The notes: a model not told the origin generated them from the sequence alone. A stretch of DNA of 64,000 nt from JACNKJ01 sp964440095 (GCA_964440095.1 CAYTPZ010000001.1:262013-326012); one strand, 5' to 3'; positions 36,313 to 45,355 are shown, counted from the stretch's first letter. Translations and numbers: made by a program.

Positions 36313-37530
36313 TCAATAGGGAAGCGTGCGGCGCTTCCACTTTTCCGAAGTACGTAGGCTGAGGGCCAGGCCCCAGCGAGTTTCCGAAGCTGCTCCACCG
36401 GCATCCAGGTTCTGCATGAAGACTGCGAGATCCACCGACCCCTTGCCCTCCTGAACCGTGAATCCGGTGCCGAAACTGTAAAGTGTTTCCCTCACGATTC
36501 CCCCGACCACCGGTTCTTCGCCGGGGAATCTTCCGTAGCGGAATCCCACCCGGAAGGGTATGCGGCGCTCGGGCCTGAGACCTTTGCGCGGGCGGATCCA
36601 TTTCCATTCGTATCCCGCCGAGAAGCGATCCACATCGTAGAGCGCTTCGCTTTCGATGGGCGATTCGTATTCGCTCCAGGATAGATGTTCCCATCCGATC
36701 GAAATCGTATTGCGCGGGCCCGGCGACCAACTGAGTCCTGCGGACCACGATGCCGGATAGCTACCTCTCAGGTTGCTTTCATCCACATGGGTCTGCCCCG
36801 CGATCTGCACGGCGCTCAGGCCGCTTAGATTCGCGCCGCTGCGATACAGCAGGGATAGATCAACGCCTTTGCCCAGCCGGGCCTGTATGCCCAGATCGAC
36901 TGCCGTACCATGCCAATCGGCCTCCCGCTTCACCTTTCGGTCGAAGACCTCGGAGGAATCGGGGAAGCTGTAGCTCCACTCCTGGAAGAGATTAGCACGC
37001 AGCAAGGAAAGAGCAAAACCTACGCGAAGGCGATCCTTACGCTGCCAGGCCACGCTGATGGGGAAGGTGCTCACGCCCCCCTCTTGCCTGAGGTTCAGCT
37101 CGTAGTCGCCTTCCCAATCGGATGATTCGTCCAGATATTCATCCATTTGCCGATCGAGAGTATAGCTGCCTCGACTTCGAAGCAAGGATCGGTAACCCAG
37201 ACCCAAGCGCCATCCTGCAGGCAGAGCCAGAGTGAACTGGAATGCGGGAAAGTCCTGGCGGTTTTCGGTCCAGATTCCGCCGACAGTGTCGCGGCGGGAC
37301 TGACGGAATTGCAACACGGTGGAAAAGGTCACACCGTCCAGGCCGGCCAGCAGCGCTGGATTGGAGGGCAGACCGCTCTGGGTGTCCCAGCGCGCTTCAC
37401 CCGAACCGCCGAGGGCAAGGTTGACCGCGTCCATGGTCAATAGCGGTTCGCCGGGCTGTGACAATTCCAGAGGGCTTTCCCCCACGACCAGCGCAGGTAT
37501 GAGCAGCAGGAAGATCCAAACTCTATTCAA
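36313..37530 (-). CDS. Outer-membrane beta-barrel protein (FadL/PorV-like)
   Basis: A 405-residue predicted beta-barrel. The start is TTG 37530, seven bases after AGGAGG and overlapping the lipoprotein stop by eight bases; the signal peptide is RVWIFLLLIPALVVG. After it, TMDAVNLALGGSGEARWD and LPSNPALLAGLDGVTF are typical of the N-terminus of PorV/UPF0164/FadL-like barrels, then alternating amphipathic strands (RLGLGYRSLLRSRGSY, FRVGFRYGRFPGEE) continue to the C-terminal aromatic strand. Such proteins carry hydrophobic compounds or serve type IX secretion; which applies is open. Confidence 0.82.
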   Translation of the reverse strand: MNRVWIFLLLIPALVVGESPLELSQPGEPLLTMDAVNLALGGSGEARWDTQSGLPSNPALLAGLDGVTFSTVLQFRQSRRDTVGGIWTENRQDFPAFQFTLALPAGWRLGLGYRSLLRSRGSYTLDRQMDEYLDESSDWEGDYELNLRQEGGVSTFPISVAWQRKDRLRVGFALSLLRANLFQEWSYSFPDSSEVFDRKVKREADWHGTAVDLGIQARLGKGVDLSLLYRSGANLSGLSAVQIAGQTHVDESNLRGSYPASWSAGLSWSPGPRNTISIGWEHLSWSEYESPIESEALYDVDRFSAGYEWKWIRPRKGLRPERRIPFRVGFRYGRFPGEEPVVGGIVRETLYSFGTGFTVQEGKGSVDLAVFMQNLDAGGAASETRWGLALSLRTSEKWKRRTLPY

Positions 37531-38794
37531 AGTCGGGCCTCCTAGCGTAGATGATTTCAAGTCGGGGATCCTTGCCGGGTTCATCCAGGAAAAAGGAGAA
37601 GCTGCGCGGACGCTCGTCGCGACCGTTCAGGGCCAGGACGATGCCGTGGTTTTCCCGGTCTCCCTGCATCCACTCCTGCACCCAAGTGGTCAGGGGAATG
37701 GTAACGATGTCCACAGGATCTCCGAACCCATCGAAGAGGTCGAGGGCCGAGGCCAGGCCATAGTTGTCGTCTTCGTTGTATTCGGGCGCTTCGCTGTCGA
37801 ACTCCTCGTTGAGCGCGAGGGCCCGCAGGGTAAGTCCGCCCGAATCCCGATCCTGCACGCCTGCCCCCACAATGCTGGCGGAATCGGGGCAGAGATAGAG
37901 TCGCGCACGCATGACCATGAGATCATCGGAACGAAGGCTGTCGGGCAGGAAAACCGAAAGGTGTGTGAAACGAGCCACCCCGGTGGCCAGGCTGATTTCG
38001 CCTGCGCCCATGGGGTTGATACGGCTGAGGGCCTGACCATTCTTGGCGCAATGGACGGTTTCGATCTCATCCTCGTCGATGTAGTAGTTCACGGCCAGGC
38101 GGGCGGGAGCAGGAATAGTGTCCTGGGGCGCGCGGGAGTGCAGGCTGTAAAGGCGAAGCAGACCGCTGTCGTTGCTGATGGGCAATTGAAAAGCAAGGTT
38201 CAGGCTGTCACCGTTTGCGCTAGCCTCCAACCAATCCAGCACGAGCTCACGGGAAATGGGAATGGAGAACTGTGTGTTGATCGCGTCATCCACGGCATAG
38301 GGACCTGCGCCGGTGGCATCCACGGGGGATAGCGCATCCAGCGAAGTGAGAACCTCTTCAGTGTCGGGCCATGTCTCGAAACTCATGAGATCCACGAGGA
38401 TATTCCGAGCGAGATCGGGATTGTCCCCCTCGAGTTCCTCGGTGCTGCCCTCGGGTATCCATGTTGCTGGAGGAAGATCCACAATGAAGGTTGCGCCGGT
38501 GATGTAGGGTTCAAACTCTTCCGCAGCCGAAAGGTCGAAGCTCCAGATGGGTTCGGCCCTGAATCCGGAGTGCACACGATCATCCCCGCAATAGAGCATT
38601 TCGGGATCATAGAGCGGAAGCTCTTCTTCCCAATAGCGCACGGAGATGATGGGCATGATTCCCGGTTCATAGACCAGGAGTTCACCCGGCGGATCCAGAT
38701 CGCTGGACTGGGGTCCCAAGGGCGTCGGTCCGGGCTCCAGGCAGGCGAGCAGCGGAAGTAGCAGTAGCCAGATCAGAGGGGAGATTCGTCTCAC
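37523..38794 (-). CDS. Outer-membrane lipoprotein, DNRLRE-like
   Basis: The protein starts at GTG 38794 and has 423 residues. A lipoprotein signal is clear: RRISPLIWLLLLPLLAC, with the lipobox LLAC and C18 as the lipidated cysteine, followed by a Pro-rich linker. The rest is acidic and beta-rich, with TTWVQEWMQGDRENHGIVLA near the C-terminus, which resembles the DNRLRE-type surface domain (repeated W...G...N.GI). Binding partner unknown. It leads an operon with the barrel and TPR proteins and has a strong predicted promoter. Confidence 0.8.
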   Translation of the reverse strand: MRRISPLIWLLLLPLLACLEPGPTPLGPQSSDLDPPGELLVYEPGIMPIISVRYWEEELPLYDPEMLYCGDDRVHSGFRAEPIWSFDLSAAEEFEPYITGATFIVDLPPATWIPEGSTEELEGDNPDLARNILVDLMSFETWPDTEEVLTSLDALSPVDATGAGPYAVDDAINTQFSIPISRELVLDWLEASANGDSLNLAFQLPISNDSGLLRLYSLHSRAPQDTIPAPARLAVNYYIDEDEIETVHCAKNGQALSRINPMGAGEISLATGVARFTHLSVFLPDSLRSDDLMVMRARLYLCPDSASIVGAGVQDRDSGGLTLRALALNEEFDSEAPEYNEDDNYGLASALDLFDGFGDPVDIVTIPLTTWVQEWMQGDRENHGIVLALNGRDERPRSFSFFLDEPGKDPRLEIIYARRPDFE

Positions 38795-38837
38795 GTCATT
38801 CCCGATATCGGTGGAGGTTTCATACCCAGGCCGCGGG

Positions 38838-38866
38838 ATTCTACGCAAAGGGCCCCGGCCCGTCAA
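38838..38866 (-). promoter_or_regulatory. Predicted strong promoter of the lipoprotein-barrel-TPR operon
   Basis: TTGACG (38861-38866) and TAGAAT (38838-38843) each match five of six consensus bases with an optimal 17-base spacer. The predicted transcript starts near 38831, 37 bases before the lipoprotein GTG. Confidence 0.75.
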
Positions 38867-38891
38867 GAAGACCCGCTGCATTGCTGCGGTC
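38865..38891 (-). terminator. Possible weak terminator after the porin-like gene
   Basis: A stem of GACCGC with GCGGGTC (38886-38891 and 38870-38876, one bulged G) is followed on the minus strand by TTCTT. It abuts the -35 box of the next operon. The T-run is poor. Confidence 0.35.
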
Positions 38892-38917
38892 CTTCGAATT
38901 CTTGGGAAGTTTTGCGT

Positions 38918-40372
38918 CTAAAACCTTGTCAACAGGGTAAGTTCCACGCCGTCGAAGGCCGGTTCATAGCGGCAAACCCCTCCGATGCAGATATATCCGG
39001 CACGCCGGCCACCTGCGAAAAAGCGGATTTCGTGCATATCGCCGATCAGTCCAGCAATTTGAACCCCGGTCCAAGATTCACGGATTTCCTCTTCCCCTTG
39101 CAAGATCTGTTGTTCATCGGTCCAGTTCAGGTACTCCGCGATAAAGGAGAGAGACCAACCAATAGGCGCCATGATTTCAAGAACGAAGAGGTCATCGTCG
39201 AATTCGCCCACGAACCCGGAATCCTTGTGCTGGTGTTCCCACTCGAGCATGAACTCGAAGGATTTCATTGCCAGTCGAACATCCCCGGCAAAGGTGAGAT
39301 AATTCTCGTCTACGAGAGTGCCCAAAGGTGATCCGGTTTTCTGCTCCTGGTAGTCGACAATACCATGGGCGGACAAAAGAAAGTCTCCGGAAAAGTACTG
39401 ATCCCATTCCACATAGGACTCGGCATAATCGGCTTCGCCGGATTCGCCATCCAGCGATTCGGATAATGCATGGGATACTAGGAAGGAACCCAGCGGCGTG
39501 TTGGCAGAAAGATCGAGTAGGTAGCCCTTCTCGTCGTCCATGTTCAACTGATGGGGATGGCGATTGAGCAAGGTCGCACGCTGATCGTGGATCTGCACGG
39601 GTGCTTGGTTCGTGGCCGCGAAGTTTTCGTAGTGTTTATAACCGCCGAAAACACTGAAGGGGCCGAGGAGTAAGGACCCTTCCAGAACCTGCCCTTTTCC
39701 CTCAACGTCATCACCGAAGCGAAAACCACCTTCATAGTCCAGCTGCAGCAGGTTATTGGCCCAGCCACCGCGGAAAGTTTGGAGGCCCAGGTGTGCTGCG
39801 GCACCCGGCGTATCGTGATTCACGGTGCTGCTGCCCAAAGTCAGGTTACCGAGACTGCGCTCGAGATTCAGGCCGGAAATGCTTCCCGAATGCCGGCGCC
39901 CGAAGTGTTCCATGGGGCCGGTGTCGATCAAGCCACGCAGGGCCGTGATACTCCAATCGCCCGGTGCCCAGGAGTAGAGGACGCCGTCCAGATTGCTGTC
40001 CAGGCGAAGGTCGCGATTCTCATAGCTTCTCAGGGCTAATCCACGGCCGAATAGCTGGGTAAAGGTACCCACGCGCAGACTCTGATTCCCCCACTCCAAC
40101 TCAGCATAGCGATGGGTAAGTTTTTCGAAGCCCGTGAGCTCCGGATCGGAAACGCTGGGGTCCGGCTTGGGAAAGGCCGACCACTGTAGCCCAATCTGAA
40201 ATGGTCCGCCGTAGAAATCGAGATCGAACCATTCTTCGATGATCTCACGATCGCGCTCGGAATCTCGACTGACCTCAATGTGATTATTACCCTGGAAGTA
40301 AATTTCCTCACTCACACCGGGTACAGCGATGAGCAATCCCAGCGCGACAATCAGCCCCGCCCTTTTACTCAT
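38918..40372 (-). CDS. Outer-membrane beta-barrel (porin-like) protein
   Basis: A 484-residue protein with a signal peptide (AGLIVALGLLIAVPGVSEE) followed by EIYFQGNNHIEVSRDSERD. The remainder is alternating amphipathic strands rich in aromatics and Gly/Asn turns and ends in an aromatic residue (LTLLTRF), as barrel proteins recognised by BamA do. GTFTQLFGRGLALRSYENRD resembles the DUF6029-like porins. The start at ATG 40372 sits in GAGGAGGATG and overlaps the tlpA stop by eight bases. It is probably cotranscribed with tlpA. Confidence 0.82.
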   Translation of the reverse strand: MSKRAGLIVALGLLIAVPGVSEEIYFQGNNHIEVSRDSERDREIIEEWFDLDFYGGPFQIGLQWSAFPKPDPSVSDPELTGFEKLTHRYAELEWGNQSLRVGTFTQLFGRGLALRSYENRDLRLDSNLDGVLYSWAPGDWSITALRGLIDTGPMEHFGRRHSGSISGLNLERSLGNLTLGSSTVNHDTPGAAAHLGLQTFRGGWANNLLQLDYEGGFRFGDDVEGKGQVLEGSLLLGPFSVFGGYKHYENFAATNQAPVQIHDQRATLLNRHPHQLNMDDEKGYLLDLSANTPLGSFLVSHALSESLDGESGEADYAESYVEWDQYFSGDFLLSAHGIVDYQEQKTGSPLGTLVDENYLTFAGDVRLAMKSFEFMLEWEHQHKDSGFVGEFDDDLFVLEIMAPIGWSLSFIAEYLNWTDEQQILQGEEEIRESWTGVQIAGLIGDMHEIRFFAGGRRAGYICIGGVCRYEPAFDGVELTLLTRF

Positions 40373-40889
40373 CATCCTCCTCCAGAACAATATCAGGATT
40401 GTCAGCCAGAATGAGCTTTGACCAAGTTTTGGGATCCTTCTCCTTGAATCCCATACTTGAGGACAGAATGGTTCCATCGGTACCGATGAGCACATTGAAG
40501 GGAACACCGCGTCCACCCAGCTTGCGCAGGGCTTCCTGATTGGAGTCGGTGTAGACAGGGAACTCGAATCCGTGACGATGCACGAAGGGCTTGATCTGCT
40601 TTTGAGTGCGGGGGTCATCAATGGAAACCGTGATGAGCTTCAGCCCCGATTTCTCGGCCCACTCTTTCTGAAACTCTTCCACCTTGGGGAGCTCGGCCAG
40701 GCAGGGTTTGCACCATGTGGCCCAGAAGTTCAGTAACACAGGCCCTTTTCCCAGGAACTCACTCACGTGATGCTTCTTGCCTTCCAGGTCGGTGATCGAG
40801 ATCCTCGGCAACTGCTTGCCCTCGGCCAATGAACTCAGAGGAAGTGCGAGGATAAGAAGCAGCGGCATCAGGATTCGCAGCACGCGCAT
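40365..40889 (-). CDS. TlpA-family thioredoxin-like thiol-disulfide protein
   Basis: A 174-residue extracytoplasmic thioredoxin. A signal peptide (about residues 1-22, MPLLLILALPLSSLA) precedes the AhpC/TSA-like domain; the active site is NFWATWCKPCLAELP (C60, C63) and the cis-proline loop is GGRGVPFNVLIG. TlpA/ResA proteins reduce disulfides in the periplasm, for example in apocytochrome c. Here the neighbours are the beta-barrel gene downstream and the FlgD-tailed protein upstream, so the client may be a secreted or outer-membrane protein. Confidence 0.93.
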   Translation of the reverse strand: MRVLRILMPLLLILALPLSSLAEGKQLPRISITDLEGKKHHVSEFLGKGPVLLNFWATWCKPCLAELPKVEEFQKEWAEKSGLKLITVSIDDPRTQKQIKPFVHRHGFEFPVYTDSNQEALRKLGGRGVPFNVLIGTDGTILSSSMGFKEKDPKTWSKLILADNPDIVLEEDDE

Positions 40890-40918
40890 GAGGATTCCTT
40901 TCCTGTTGACATCATGAA

Positions 40919-40945
40919 GCTCCCGGCGGATCTGCCGCCGGGAGC
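40919..40945 (-). terminator. Perfect 11-bp hairpin between the FlgD-tailed protein gene and tlpA
   Basis: GCTCCCGGCGG (40919-40929) and its exact complement (40935-40945) flank a 5-base loop. The stem is very stable, but only two Ts follow on the minus strand, so it may be a weak terminator, an RNA-stabilising 3' end or an attenuating leader of tlpA. Confidence 0.5.
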
Positions 40946-40962
40946 CATGGAATTCGATTCGC

Positions 40963-42288
40963 TTACTTGGCCAAAACCATTCGGCCCGCAGCCGTTTCGC
41001 CGTTCATCTGAACCTTGTAGAGGTAGACGCCGCTCGAGAGCTCCTCGCCGCCGAACGCCACCTGATTCACACCCTCGCTGATCAAGAGGGTTTCGCGATG
41101 GAGCAAGCGGCCGCGCACGTCCAGCACGCTCAACTCGCCCGTTCCCGACTGACCCGCCGTGAAACGAATATTGGTCTTGGGATTGAATGGATTGGGATAA
41201 TTCCCTTCCACACGAAGGGCAAAAGCAGCGGGATGATCCACGCCGGTGGGATCATCCAGTACGGTGCAGATGCGCTCGAGCAAGGTGGCCAAGCTGCCCC
41301 GATCATCTTCGACGCCTTCGATGTCGAAGCCCAGGTTCACCAGGCGACCGTTGTCCGTGCGAATAAGGCCGGCCGGATTACCATTGGGATAGCGGAAGGC
41401 CACAGAGCCGACGCCCGTACCCAATGCGAGTTCGTCGCACTCGACCTGGGTGAGATCGAGCTGAAGATCGAGATTGTCGCCGAGGTAGCTACCGGGCTCG
41501 CCACTGAGCAGCGGACCGGAAGGACCGTGGTCCGCAGTCCATTCGCAGCCCGTGGTGGCTTCGTACCAGTTGCAGCTGTCCACGGAATACCAGGCGCTGC
41601 CGGGGTCGCAGAGATCGGAGGCGGCGTTCTGACCTGAGATAAGAAGCTTGCCGCCGGCACTCAGGAAATCGCCAATGACTGCCTGATCGCCAGCATCGAA
41701 GCTGGGGCCATGGGTTCCCGTGAACCAGAAGGTCTTGGGGAAGGCCTGGAGATCGGCCAGGGTCGGCGCTTCGGCAGCGCGGGGCCAGATGCCCGGAATC
41801 GTGGGCGCCATGTGCGTCTCGAGGAGAGTGCGCAGGGCTGTACCGTCGTAGGTGTCCTCGATGACCAGGACATCGCAATCGTTGTGAATGGCCGCGAATA
41901 CCCAATCACCCGTGACCCCAGGATCATTTCCACTGGTGATGGTCACGTGGTCGTAGCCCGAGCCAACGATGGTGTTCACCTGGATGTCCACTAAAATCTC
42001 GGCACTACCGCCGGGACCGAGGACCACTTCCACGTCGTGCAGGAAGGGCGGGTAGCAGATTTCACCTTCACAGAAGGAAGACTGCCAATCGGCAGGCAGA
42101 AATTCATCTTTGTGAAGCGTAAAGGTGTCCAGGTCGTCACCCGTATTGGTGAGCCAACAGTGCAGAGAAACCAGTTCGAACTGGCCTGCAGTGCCAACCT
42201 GATGAATGGGTTCGAAAGTGAAACCTGCAGCGGCGAAAGCCGGCAGAGCGGCTGCCAGCATGACGATGATGATCAGCAAATGACGCAT
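40963..42288 (-). CDS. Secreted protein with a FlgD/type IX-like C-terminal sorting domain
   Basis: The start is ATG 42288, eight bases after GGAGG and two bases from the previous stop; 441 residues. A Sec signal peptide (HLLIIIVMLAAALPAFAAAG) is followed by a beta-sandwich-like region, then DCDVLVIEDTYDG ... GDFLSAGGKLLISGQNAAS (about residues 150-230), an alpha/beta segment reminiscent of the GATase1-like domain of secreted FCB proteins. The last 80 residues hold the FlgD-Ig/T9SS-like tail: NYPNPFNPKTNIRF, ELSVLDVRGRLL, GVYLYKVQMNG. Cys-rich. Whether it is processed by a type IX system here is unknown. Confidence 0.85.
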   Translation of the reverse strand: MRHLLIIIVMLAAALPAFAAAGFTFEPIHQVGTAGQFELVSLHCWLTNTGDDLDTFTLHKDEFLPADWQSSFCEGEICYPPFLHDVEVVLGPGGSAEILVDIQVNTIVGSGYDHVTITSGNDPGVTGDWVFAAIHNDCDVLVIEDTYDGTALRTLLETHMAPTIPGIWPRAAEAPTLADLQAFPKTFWFTGTHGPSFDAGDQAVIGDFLSAGGKLLISGQNAASDLCDPGSAWYSVDSCNWYEATTGCEWTADHGPSGPLLSGEPGSYLGDNLDLQLDLTQVECDELALGTGVGSVAFRYPNGNPAGLIRTDNGRLVNLGFDIEGVEDDRGSLATLLERICTVLDDPTGVDHPAAFALRVEGNYPNPFNPKTNIRFTAGQSGTGELSVLDVRGRLLHRETLLISEGVNQVAFGGEELSSGVYLYKVQMNGETAAGRMVLAK

Positions 42289-42289
42289 T

Positions 42290-43576
42290 TCACGGTCCTC
42301 CGTGGGTTTCATAGGCAGTGTCGAGAACTTCGCGACTGCCCTCTGCTTGCACAAAAACAAAAGCGAAGAGATTGTCTGCGTTCACCTGCCCGAGATCAGG
42401 GGTGAACACGGTACTAAAGTTAAAGAGTTCTCCGGCGTTTACCGAGAAAGCCTCGCCAATGGAGGGAGGTGGATCGCCGTCGTAATTGGTGTCGATTTCC
42501 CCATCCACACCATTCATGTGTCGAACCACATTCTGGAAGTGCGTCTGTTCGTTGCCGCCGTCTTCCTCGAGCTCGGTTTCACTCTCGGCCAGGCCGTAGT
42601 AGATGCGCCAGGGTCCCGCTCCGATATCGCTGAGAGCCTTGCCGTCTACGGTCACCGTATAGTCCCCACCCGCTACCGCCTTGGTGACCCGCAGGGCCAG
42701 CTTGGGAGTCATGGCAAGACGGGCTTCACAGTCGTCCAGGATGATCTGACTATCCTGGGGATCGGAGACCGCGCTGCCATCCACGAATATGGTGGGAAGG
42801 TTCAGGAAACTGGTGCCGCCGTAATACAACCATCGCTCCAGATTGACCTCGATGTTGTACTGGTAGAAGGGATCGAACTGAGCCGGCCAGAAGAGGTGGA
42901 ACGAAAGTGGCAGGATCTCCCCGGAAGCCTGACTCTTGGCAAGCCAGAGCGCTGCCTCGGCCTCGGGGCAACCCAGGCAGGCCGTGTTAGAATAGTCTTC
43001 ACCAAGCACCACGCGTGTGTTGCGAACGCCTTCGAAGTGAGCGAAGGCGTCGCCGCCGACTTCCAGATTCACGATGATGCTGGACGGATCGTAATCGAAC
43101 CCTTCGTGCTGGACGGAGATCTCGAGATCCCGACCCGCTGGAAGGGTTAGCACGGCCGGCGTTTCCACACCCTGTGAGGATCCATCCACCCAGATTTCTG
43201 CACCAGGGAGAGGGCTATTCCACAGGTCTACCGAAGTAACGGTTAGATTTCCGGTTAGACTACTGCCCTCAAACACCACAGTTTGTTCGGTGCCGGGCTC
43301 GAGAATTAGATCCACGCTGCTGGGCAAGAAGACCCATCCGCTGAGATCAGCGATCTCGAGGCGGTGGGATATCCAGGGATCCAATTCCAGCGTGATCGGA
43401 GGAGCGAGGTCCAATATTTCCCCGTTCAGGAGAATGACCGCCTGGGCCAGGACTTCGCCCTGATCGTCACGCACATCGATAGTCAACAGTGCCGTATCCA
43501 GATCCTGCTGTCCGCAGAAACTGATCTGCAGCAGGAACAGATACGGAAGCACGGTCAGCCAGCGGTTGACTCGCAA
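42290..43576 (-). CDS. Omp28-related thioredoxin-like protein with a PEGA domain
   Basis: A 428-residue extracytoplasmic protein. I favour TTG 43576, five bases after GGAGGA; an ATG four codons upstream is possible. The N-terminus is a signal sequence with a possible lipobox (QISFCGQ). Residues about 110-165 look like a PEGA domain (PLPGAEIWVDGSSQGVETP). Residues about 190-300 are Omp28-like: EDYSNTACLGCPEAEAAL (CxxC), FHLFWPAQFDPF, LPTIFVDG. Omp28-like proteins of Bacteroidota have this thioredoxin fold. It is adjacent to the FlgD-tailed gene, so the two probably act together at the cell surface. Confidence 0.8.
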   Translation of the reverse strand: MRVNRWLTVLPYLFLLQISFCGQQDLDTALLTIDVRDDQGEVLAQAVILLNGEILDLAPPITLELDPWISHRLEIADLSGWVFLPSSVDLILEPGTEQTVVFEGSSLTGNLTVTSVDLWNSPLPGAEIWVDGSSQGVETPAVLTLPAGRDLEISVQHEGFDYDPSSIIVNLEVGGDAFAHFEGVRNTRVVLGEDYSNTACLGCPEAEAALWLAKSQASGEILPLSFHLFWPAQFDPFYQYNIEVNLERWLYYGGTSFLNLPTIFVDGSAVSDPQDSQIILDDCEARLAMTPKLALRVTKAVAGGDYTVTVDGKALSDIGAGPWRIYYGLAESETELEEDGGNEQTHFQNVVRHMNGVDGEIDTNYDGDPPPSIGEAFSVNAGELFNFSTVFTPDLGQVNADNLFAFVFVQAEGSREVLDTAYETHGGP

Positions 43577-43610
43577 AACTTCCTCCATGAAGGGTGCCCG
43601 AGTGCTGTGA

Positions 43611-43622
43611 GATAGCGCTATC
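43611..43622. promoter_or_regulatory. Perfect 12-base palindrome at the predicted start of transcription
   Basis: GATAGCGCTATC is fully self-complementary and lies eight bases downstream of the predicted -10 box of the Omp28-like gene. This is a likely place for a repressor dimer, though it could also be a chance palindrome. Confidence 0.4.
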
Positions 43623-43629
43623 GCCCTTA

Positions 43630-43658
43630 AAGATAACAGATTTAGGGCCTTCCCACAA
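43630..43658 (-). promoter_or_regulatory. Possible promoter of the Omp28-like/FlgD-tailed operon
   Basis: TATCTT (43630-43635, four of six consensus) lies 17 bases from TTGTGG (43653-43658, three of six). The -35 is weak, consistent with a need for an activator. Confidence 0.35.
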
Positions 43659-43677
43659 TTGAGAAAAAATCGGGGAT

Positions 43678-45150
43678 CTAGAGCTGATCTGAGCTCATGG
43701 AGGTGAATCGTTTTCGAAAATGGAGAGCCAATTCCAAGGCCTCCAGGAGCATGCCTCGGGAGACCGTGGGCCGATCCTCAAGAGCCGCCAAACTGGCCGC
43801 CAGGGCTCTAACCTTGGCCCTGAGGCGGAAACTGGCCCCGGATCCCGATAACTGGCCATCCAGCCAAGCGGCCAGCTGACCGTTCAGGCTCGGAGCTTCA
43901 CGCGTTAATCTGTCATGGGCTTCCCTGACTCTCTCCCAAACGGGCGATCCCGGCTGAGTCTGACCCCGCAGCCCATCCCAGGCGGGAACCTCGAGGATCA
44001 TGTCGATTCGATCCAGAACAGGTCCCGAAAGCCGGCCCAGATAGCGCCGGATCTGAGGCGGCGCGCAGCGGCAGTGCTCCCGACCTCTCAGAAGCTGTCC
44101 GCAAGGGCAGGGATTCATGGCCGCCACCAGTTGAAAGCGCGCTGGCCAGCGTATGCGCCCCGCCCCTCGACTGAGGGTATAGGAGCCTTCCTCCATGGGC
44201 TGACGCAATGATTCGAGCACCGCCCGATTGAATTCAGGCACTTCATCCAGAAAGAGCAGACCCCGATGCGCGAGCGCCAGTTCACCGGGCCTTCCACCGC
44301 GCCCCAGTGTGCCCAGCAGCCCCGGCACGCTGAGACTGTGATGCGGCGCGCGAAAAGGCCGCAGGCCATCCTGGCGAAGAGGTAGTCCAGCAAGGGATCG
44401 CAGGGCCAGAACCTCGCTTTCCTCCTCGGCGGAAAGGGGCGGTAGAATTTCCCTGAGCGCCCGTGCCATGTGTGTTTTCCCTCCACCGGGAGCCCCCACC
44501 AGCAACAGATGATGCCCCCCCGCAGCCGCCACCTCCAGGGCATGCCTGAGGTGTTCCTGTCCTTCCAGAGCGTTCAACAGGGGCGTCTCTCGAGTCGAAC
44601 TCCTCTTCGCCTGAGTTTTTCTCGGGGCCCCCGCTTGAATCTTTCCCTCGGTCCAATTGATCACCTGTGACAGATTGCTCAGCACGCCTTTGCGGATGCC
44701 GTCCAATTGTTCCAGTTCCAGGGCGTTGCCCGGTGGGAACAGAACTCCCTCAGCCCCGGCTTTCCGTGCGGCCCGGCCCAGTACCAAAGCTCCCCGCACG
44801 GGTAAGAGCCGGCCATCCAAAGCCAGTTCTCCCAGGACCCACCAATTCCGGCCTCGCTTCACCGATATTTGACGTGACACCTCAAGGATTCCCAGGGCAA
44901 TGGCCAGATCAAAGGCGGCGCTCTCCTTGGGTTCCTCGGCCGGTGCTAGATTCACCGTTACCCTGCCCGCGGGGGTGCTGAATCCACATTCACGCAGTGC
45001 TCCCAGTACCCGATCCCGACTTTCCCGCGTGGCGGCACCCGCCAAGCCCACCATGCCGATTCCGGGTAGGCCGCGAGACATTTGAACCTCCACCGTCACC
45101 GGCAAAGCGTCCAAACCTCTAAGACTTCCGCCTTTCCAAACTGCGTGCAT
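43678..45150 (-). CDS. YifB/ComM-family AAA+ ATPase (Mg-chelatase-like)
   Basis: ComM-type helicase-like AAA+ protein, 490 residues; in Vibrio ComM drives branch migration in natural transformation. It has the N-terminal Lon-like domain (MSRGLPGIGMVGLAGAATRE, APAEEPKESAAFDLAIALGI), Walker A GAPGGGKTHMARAL (about residue 225), Walker B GLLFLDEVPEF (about 290), and the cysteine motif MNPCPCGQLLRGREHCRC before SGPVLDRIDMILEVP. Complete. GAGGAGG is five bases before the ATG. It is monocistronic and divergent from the small acidic protein gene. Confidence 0.93.
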   Translation of the reverse strand: MHAVWKGGSLRGLDALPVTVEVQMSRGLPGIGMVGLAGAATRESRDRVLGALRECGFSTPAGRVTVNLAPAEEPKESAAFDLAIALGILEVSRQISVKRGRNWWVLGELALDGRLLPVRGALVLGRAARKAGAEGVLFPPGNALELEQLDGIRKGVLSNLSQVINWTEGKIQAGAPRKTQAKRSSTRETPLLNALEGQEHLRHALEVAAAGGHHLLLVGAPGGGKTHMARALREILPPLSAEEESEVLALRSLAGLPLRQDGLRPFRAPHHSLSVPGLLGTLGRGGRPGELALAHRGLLFLDEVPEFNRAVLESLRQPMEEGSYTLSRGAGRIRWPARFQLVAAMNPCPCGQLLRGREHCRCAPPQIRRYLGRLSGPVLDRIDMILEVPAWDGLRGQTQPGSPVWERVREAHDRLTREAPSLNGQLAAWLDGQLSGSGASFRLRAKVRALAASLAALEDRPTVSRGMLLEALELALHFRKRFTSMSSDQL

Positions 45151-45281
45151 GGAAACCTCCTCGGCGAATAATCAGCAAGGAGAAGGCCCAGCCCGGAACC
45201 CGGGCCCCGCCGAAGTCCCAGCGAGAAGGCGTCCACGGAATTAACAGTTTTTATTCTTCCCGACAATCGCGTCGTTTTGAG

Positions 45282-45309
45282 TTGACTTCGGAGACTGCTT
45301 TCCTAGAAT
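45282..45309 (+). promoter_or_regulatory. Predicted strong promoter of the small CxxC protein gene
   Basis: TTGACT (45282-45287) and TAGAAT (45304-45309) each match five of six consensus bases with a 16-base spacer. The transcript would start near 45316, about 40 bases before the ATG at 45356. Confidence 0.65.
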
Positions 45310-45355
45310 TTTTACATCCGACGCAATCTGCACCCCAGAACGGTGAAAAGGGATC

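Noticed and set aside
37319..38332. A 337-codon plus-strand open frame opposite the lipoprotein and barrel genes
   Set aside because: The opposite strand has signal peptides, ribosome binding sites and overlapping starts; this frame has none of these.
43660..43677. T-run after the YifB stop as a terminator
   Set aside because: Six Ts are present, but the nearest stem (5 bp) is separated from them by more than ten bases.
45191..45205. Hairpin GCCCGG-AAC-CCGGGC upstream of the YifB gene
   Set aside because: It is short, has no T-run in either direction and no alternative pairing; it is probably just a GC-rich leader.
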